The notes under the pieces are model-generated. The model had not been told where the DNA came from and did no database searches. It was given only the letters and a program-made list of their open reading frames with translations. DNA of 64,000 bases from Paraburkholderia sp. PGU19 (lineage in GTDB: Bacteria > Pseudomonadota > Gammaproteobacteria > Burkholderiales > Burkholderiaceae): positions 3,410,001-3,474,000 of the forward strand of contig NZ_AP023179.1 of NCBI RefSeq assembly GCF_013426915.1. Reading direction: 5' to 3'. The position numbers and the translations under genes are program-made. Positions 60,328 through 64,000 of the stretch are shown one piece after another. Positions within the stretch are counted from its first letter, which is position 1. Each line of letters starts with the position of its first letter.

Positions 60328-60633
60328 TCAATGTCGTACGGTGATCAGGGTATCGACGCCGTAGGCTTGCGCGAGACTGGAGAGCCCCGCAGGGAGGTTG
60401 ACGACGACGAGCGGTGTGCCGCGTGCGCTCGCCGCGCGCTGCCATGCGAGCAGCACGGCCAGCGCCGACGAATCGAATTGCGTGAGTGCCGCGCAGTCGA
60501 CCGCCGTCGCGCCGCCGCCGATGCGCGCGAGACCCGCCGCGAGCGCGGCCTTCGCGCTCGCGTGGGTCAAGGTGCTGCCGGTTTCGAACGTGTTGACGGA
60601 CGTGCTTACCGGCGCGCTGACAAAGTTGTTCAC
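60328..60633 (-). CDS. mlaB: STAS-domain protein MlaB
   Basis: Start GTG 60633 overlaps the mlaC stop as GTGA, giving 101 residues; the longer open frame upstream lies wholly within mlaC. The STAS fold has the conserved TAVDCAALTQFDSSALAVLLAWQRAASARG, with the Asp-Ser-Ser motif. MlaB binds and stabilises the MlaF ATPase. It closes the mla operon. Confidence 0.92.
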   Translation of the reverse strand: MNNFVSAPVSTSVNTFETGSTLTHASAKAALAAGLARIGGGATAVDCAALTQFDSSALAVLLAWQRAASARGTPLVVVNLPAGLSSLAQAYGVDTLITVRH

Positions 60634-61262
60634 GACTGTTTGCCGTTCGCGAGTTGCTGGTTGCGTGCCGTCAGGAACTGGATCAGGCCGTCGACGCCGC
60701 TCTTCTGGATCTGTTCGTTGAACTGCTGCTGGTACGCCTGGATCAGCCATGCGCCGAGCACGTTCAGGTCATACACGCGCCAGCCTTGCGGCGTCTTGTA
60801 CAGACGGTAGTCGAGTTCGACGGGCGAGCCGTTGTTCATCACGACCGAGCGGACCACCACGTCGGTGTCATCCGGGTTCGCGCGGAACGGCTTGTACTGG
60901 ATTTCCTGGTCCTTCACCTGAGCCAGCGCGCCAGAATACGTACGGATCAGCAGATTCTTGAACTGCTCGACAACGGCATTCTGCTGCTCCGGCGTCGCCG
61001 TGCGCCAGTTGCGGCCCATTGCGAGTTGCGTCGTGCGGCGGAAGTCCGTGTACGGAAGAATCTTCTCGTTCACGAGCTTCGTGACAGCATTGATGTTGCC
61101 GCTCTGGATCGTCTTGTCGGCGCGCACGGCGTCGATCACCTGCTGCGTGACGGTCTTGACCATCGCGTCGGGATTGCTGCTATCGACGGCTTGTGCGGAT
61201 GCCGCGCCGCTGAACGCAAAGAGAGCTGCAATAAACGGGATAAAGAAGAAGAATTTTTTCAT
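60630..61262 (-). CDS. mlaC: Periplasmic phospholipid-binding protein MlaC
   Basis: This 210-residue protein has a signal peptide (about residues 1-24, cleaved after AQA). The MlaC/Ttg2D fold shows PYTDFRRTTQLAMGRNWRTATPEQQNAVVEQFKNLL, then VVVRSVVMNNGSPVELDYRLYKTPQGWRVYDLNVLG. MlaC shuttles phospholipid between MlaA at the outer membrane and MlaFEDB at the inner membrane. It lies 137 bp after mlaA. Confidence 0.95.
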   Translation of the reverse strand: MKKFFFFIPFIAALFAFSGAASAQAVDSSNPDAMVKTVTQQVIDAVRADKTIQSGNINAVTKLVNEKILPYTDFRRTTQLAMGRNWRTATPEQQNAVVEQFKNLLIRTYSGALAQVKDQEIQYKPFRANPDDTDVVVRSVVMNNGSPVELDYRLYKTPQGWRVYDLNVLGAWLIQAYQQQFNEQIQKSGVDGLIQFLTARNQQLANGKQS

Positions 61263-61399
61263 TTCCAGTCCTGCAAAAAAATTTAGCTTAGGTTGGAGGC
61301 GACGATATCACGCGAGTTCAGCCGTCATCCACGCCCAAACTGCGAGAATCGTATCCGAGTGTTACGACAGACGGATACGCCACTCGCATTTGTTATGCC

Positions 61400-62332
61400 T
61401 CAGCGCAGCTTCAGCGACGGGTAGCCGAAGTGCGCCGGCGGCACGATCTGACCACCGGGGACGGTCGGCGGCGCATCGGTGCCCGACGCCGGCTGAGCTG
61501 CGCCCGCTGGCTCGTTCGAAGACGCACCCGAAGCCGCCTCCGGCGCCGAAGCCGGCGTGGGTGCGGGCGCAGTTGCCGCGCCGCCATCCACGTCTTCGTA
61601 TTTCGGCAGCGGTGCTTCGTTGCCGTAGTCCGGCAGCCCCGTCGACGCATTGCCGCCCGTCAGCAGATAGCGGCGGCGCTGAAGATATGCGTTACGCACA
61701 AACGAGTATTTGTCGAGCGCCGCGCCTTCGAGCACGTCGCTTGCGTTCAGCAGGTTCGCGCGCGTGTTGACCACGTTCAGACCGTAGAGCGCCCAGCTCA
61801 CGCTGTCCGGCTTCACGTACGTGAGCGGATTGATGAAGTAGTTGCCCACCATGCCCACGCCGTCGCGCACCGTGCTCGGCCCGAACAGCGGCAGCACCAG
61901 ATACGGACCGGGCGGCACGCCATAGTGACCGAGCGTCAGGCCGAGGTCGTTGTCGTGCTTCGGCAGCTTCGCGAGCGTCGCGACGTCGAACAGGCCACCG
62001 ACACCGAAGATCGTGTTGATCACGATACGCATGATGTCCGATACACCATCGGCGATCTTCAGCTGCAGCAGGTTGTTCGCGGCGATGTACACGTCGCCGA
62101 TGTTCGAGAAGAAGTTCGTGACGCTGTCACGCACCGGTTGCGGCGTGACAAACACGTAGCCCTTCGCGACCGGCTTCAATGCGTACTTGTCGAGCGTGTC
62201 GTTGAAGGTGAAGACCGTACGGTTGAAGCCCTCGATCGGATCTTCCTTCGTCGGGTTCTGAACGGTTGCGCAACCCGCCAGCGCTGCCACCGCCAGCGTG
62301 ATCCCCGCGACACGTAAGCGTGTCGTGTTCAT
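61400..62332 (-). CDS. mlaA: Outer-membrane lipoprotein MlaA (VacJ)
   Basis: This 310-residue lipoprotein has the lipobox LAGC with Cys21. The MlaA core contains EDPIEGFNRTVFTFNDTLDKYALKPVAKGY and FFSNIGDVYIAANNLLQLK, and LVLPLFGPSTVRDGVG. A tail of about 70 residues after residue 240 is Ala/Pro/Ser-rich low complexity. MlaA removes misplaced phospholipid from the outer leaflet together with porins. Unlike E. coli, it lies inside the mla operon, between mlaD and mlaC, 11 bp after mlaD. Confidence 0.95.
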   Translation of the reverse strand: MNTTRLRVAGITLAVAALAGCATVQNPTKEDPIEGFNRTVFTFNDTLDKYALKPVAKGYVFVTPQPVRDSVTNFFSNIGDVYIAANNLLQLKIADGVSDIMRIVINTIFGVGGLFDVATLAKLPKHDNDLGLTLGHYGVPPGPYLVLPLFGPSTVRDGVGMVGNYFINPLTYVKPDSVSWALYGLNVVNTRANLLNASDVLEGAALDKYSFVRNAYLQRRRYLLTGGNASTGLPDYGNEAPLPKYEDVDGGAATAPAPTPASAPEAASGASSNEPAGAAQPASGTDAPPTVPGGQIVPPAHFGYPSLKLR

Positions 62333-62343
62333 TGTTATTCTCC

Positions 62344-62898
62344 TTATTGGCCGGATGCACCCGAAGCGGCTGCAGCCGGAGCTGCAGGAGCCGGCTCTGC
62401 CGGCGCAGGCGCCGCTGCAGATGCACCAGGTTTGGCAGCGCCCGAATCCGCTGCCTTGCTATACAGGAACTGCCCGATCAGATTCTCCAGGACGATGGCC
62501 GATTGGGTCATCGTGATCGTGTCGCCGGCTTTCAGCATTTCGCTGTCGCCACCCGGCTCAAGACCGATGTACTGCTCACCCAACAGGCCCGACGTCAGAA
62601 TCTTCGCGGACGTGTCTTTCGGAAATTGATATTGCTTGTCGAGATCGAGTGTCACGACGGCCTGATACGAATTGCTGTCGAAGCCGATCGATTCGACGCG
62701 GCCCACCGTCACGCCCGCGCTCTTCACGGGCGCGCGCGCCTTGAGGCCGCCGATATTGTCGAACTTCAGCTTGACCGGGTACGTCGCCTGAAACGACAGC
62801 GAGCTCATGTTGCCGGCCTTCAGCGCGAGGAACAGCAACGCGATGAAGCCGAGCACCACGAACAGACCTACCCAGAAATCGAGAGCAGTTTTTTTCAT
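62344..62898 (-). CDS. mlaD: MCE-domain lipid-transport protein MlaD
   Basis: The start MKKTALDFWVGLFVVLGF at 62898, 6 bases after GGG, gives 184 residues; an ATG two codons upstream is also possible. A single membrane anchor is followed by one MCE domain with FDNIGGLKARAPVKSAGVTVGRV and SGLLGEQYIGLEPGG. The last 35 residues are Ala/Pro low complexity (PAEPAPAAPAAAASG). The MlaD hexamer passes lipid to MlaC. Confidence 0.95.
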   Translation of the reverse strand: MKKTALDFWVGLFVVLGFIALLFLALKAGNMSSLSFQATYPVKLKFDNIGGLKARAPVKSAGVTVGRVESIGFDSNSYQAVVTLDLDKQYQFPKDTSAKILTSGLLGEQYIGLEPGGDSEMLKAGDTITMTQSAIVLENLIGQFLYSKAADSGAAKPGASAAAPAPAEPAPAAPAAAASGASGQ

Positions 62899-62976
62899 CG
62901 TCATCCCAAAGAGAATCTATGCCGCTGCGGCGCGAGCGCTGCGCGGCGCACCGCGCGAAGCTTGGCTCGCCACCGC

Positions 62977-63744
62977 CTAGCTGAACATCAGCGCGGTCAG
63001 CAGGAAATCGAGACCGAGCACGGCCAGCGACGCGTAGACAACCGTCTTGGTCGTCGCCCGCGACACGCCTTCCGGCGTGGGCTTCGCTTCGTAGCCCTGG
63101 TAGAGCGCGATGAACGTCACCGCGAAGCCGAACACGATGCTCTTGATCACGCCGTTGCCGACGTCGCGATACGCATCGACACCGCCCTGCATCTGCGACC
63201 AGAACGCGCCGGCGTCGACGCCGATCATCAGCACGCCCACCACGTAGCCGCCGAGCACGCCCACCGCGCTGAAAATCGCCGCGAGAATCGGCATCGAAAT
63301 GATGCCTGCCCACATGCGCGGCGCGACGACCACTTTTAGAGGATCGACGGCCATCATTTCCATCGCCGTCAGTTGCTCGCCCGCCTTCATCAGGCCGATC
63401 TCGGCCGTGAGCGACGTGCCCGCGCGCCCGGCGAACAACAGCGCCGTCACGACGGGCCCGAGCTCACGCACCAGCGACAGCGCGACCAGCAGGCCGAGTG
63501 CCTGTTCGGAGCCGTAGCGGTTGAGCGTGTAGTAGCCCTGCAAGCCGAGCACGAAGCCGACGAACAGCCCCGACACCGCGATGATCACCAGCGAATAGTT
63601 ACCGACGAAGTGGATCTGCTTCGTGACAAGACGCGGACGGCGCAGCAGCGGAAAGAATTCGAGCACGAGGCGCACGAACATGCGCGCCGCATAACCCGTC
63701 TGTCCGAGCCCGCAAATGACGGTACGGCCGATGAAGCTGATCAT
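62977..63744 (-). CDS. mlaE: Phospholipid ABC transporter permease MlaE
   Basis: This 255-residue protein has five or six membrane segments and the MlaE family motifs FVGFVLGLQGYYTLNRYGSEQ, TALLFAGRAGTSLTAEIGLMKAGEQLTAMEMMAVDP and the C-terminal GYEAKPTPEGVSRATTKTVVYASLAVLGLDFLLT. It forms the channel with MlaD and MlaF. Its start overlaps the mlaF stop by 4 bp (ATGA). Confidence 0.96.
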   Translation of the reverse strand: MISFIGRTVICGLGQTGYAARMFVRLVLEFFPLLRRPRLVTKQIHFVGNYSLVIIAVSGLFVGFVLGLQGYYTLNRYGSEQALGLLVALSLVRELGPVVTALLFAGRAGTSLTAEIGLMKAGEQLTAMEMMAVDPLKVVVAPRMWAGIISMPILAAIFSAVGVLGGYVVGVLMIGVDAGAFWSQMQGGVDAYRDVGNGVIKSIVFGFAVTFIALYQGYEAKPTPEGVSRATTKTVVYASLAVLGLDFLLTALMFS

Positions 63745-64000
63745 GCGCGGCCTCCGCCAATGCCGAAATCCGCCGCGAGCGGCGTGCTGCTCGGATAGTG
63801 AAATTTGAACGGACCGTCGGGCGTGCCGTCGATGAACTGGCGCACGGTCGGGTCCGTCGAGGCGCGCAGTTCGGCCGGCGTGCCCTCGGCGAGGACACCG
63901 CCGTTCGCGAGGAAGTAGACGTAGTCGGCGATTGCGAACGATTCGGGCACGTCGTGCGTGACGAGGATCGACGTCGCGCCGAGCGCCGTGTTGAGCGTGC
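63741..64000 (-). CDS. mlaF: Phospholipid ABC transporter ATPase MlaF, C-terminal part only
   Basis: The minus-strand frame enters from the right window edge and ends at 63741. The visible 85 residues include the H-loop in SILVTHDVPESFAIADYVYFLANG and the C-terminal extension of the family (VLAEGTPAELRAS, FIDGTPDGPFKFHYP). The P-loop and signature lie beyond the edge. Position directly before mlaE supports the call. Confidence 0.9.
   Translation of the reverse strand, partial: TLNTALGATSILVTHDVPESFAIADYVYFLANGGVLAEGTPAELRASTDPTVRQFIDGTPDGPFKFHYPSSTPLAADFGIGGGRA

Overview
The window is about 64 kb of GC-rich chromosome with C/G-ending codons. Gene content and order (petABC-sspA-sspB, tatABC-hinT-his-murA-mla, hemA-prfA-prmC-grxD-ubiX) point to a betaproteobacterium of the Burkholderiaceae, most likely Paraburkholderia or a close relative. 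This placement rests on remembered gene order and protein similarity; no search was run. I see no insertion sequence, prophage, integrase, CRISPR array, rRNA or secretion/defence island. It reads as core genome with a few accessory transport and catabolic cassettes.

Layout. 1-3335: a truncated M61 peptidase, a periplasmic DsbC/DsbG-type disulfide isomerase and a UbiH-family monooxygenase, all on the minus strand. 3758-4852: ychF with its terminator. 5127-9354: ugpBAEC glycerol-3-phosphate-type ABC importer. 9657-13868: ettA, a membrane-anchored protein, a HAD hydrolase and an isochorismatase-like hydrolase. 14046-16134: an aminopeptidase P and a small membrane protein. 16322-22489: an orphan response regulator, then hemA, prfA, prmC, grxD, ubiX and a LigB-type dioxygenase. 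22566-36536: an accessory-looking stretch with an amino-acid permease, a cold-shock gene with a near-consensus promoter, a YegD-like Hsp70, three MFS transporters, a nitroreductase, a TetR regulator with a 16-bp palindromic operator, DUF1415, methyltransferase, an altronate/galactarate dehydratase and DUF1059 genes. 36806-39455: a flavoprotein, a methyltransferase and tRNA-Thr. 39482-43519: sspB, sspA and the cytochrome bc1 operon. 43739-45713: a DUF34/Nif3 protein and, divergently, a DegS/DegQ-like protease. 45823-64000: one uninterrupted minus-strand array of about 18 kb.

That array reads, in transcription order, mlaF-E-D-A-C-B (outer-membrane lipid asymmetry), a YadG/YadH-like ABC exporter, a BolA/IbaG protein, murA, hisG-D-C-B, marC, hisH-A-F-I-E, a DUF4870 protein, hinT and tatA-B-C. 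Many junctions are 4-bp ATGA/GTGA overlaps. It links lipid transport, peptidoglycan precursor synthesis, histidine synthesis and Tat export. The Rieske subunit in the nearby pet operon carries a twin-arginine signal and is a likely Tat client.

I did not find a convincing undescribed system. The observations most worth checking are non-coding: a 16-bp operator between divergent tetR and MFS genes, a 10-bp-arm inverted repeat upstream of the amino-acid permease, a nine-unit hexamer tract plus a CCCAAA tract between ugpC and ettA, strong hairpins inside the his intercistronic gaps, a likely leaderless protease gene, and Ala/Pro-rich tails on both MlaA and MlaD.
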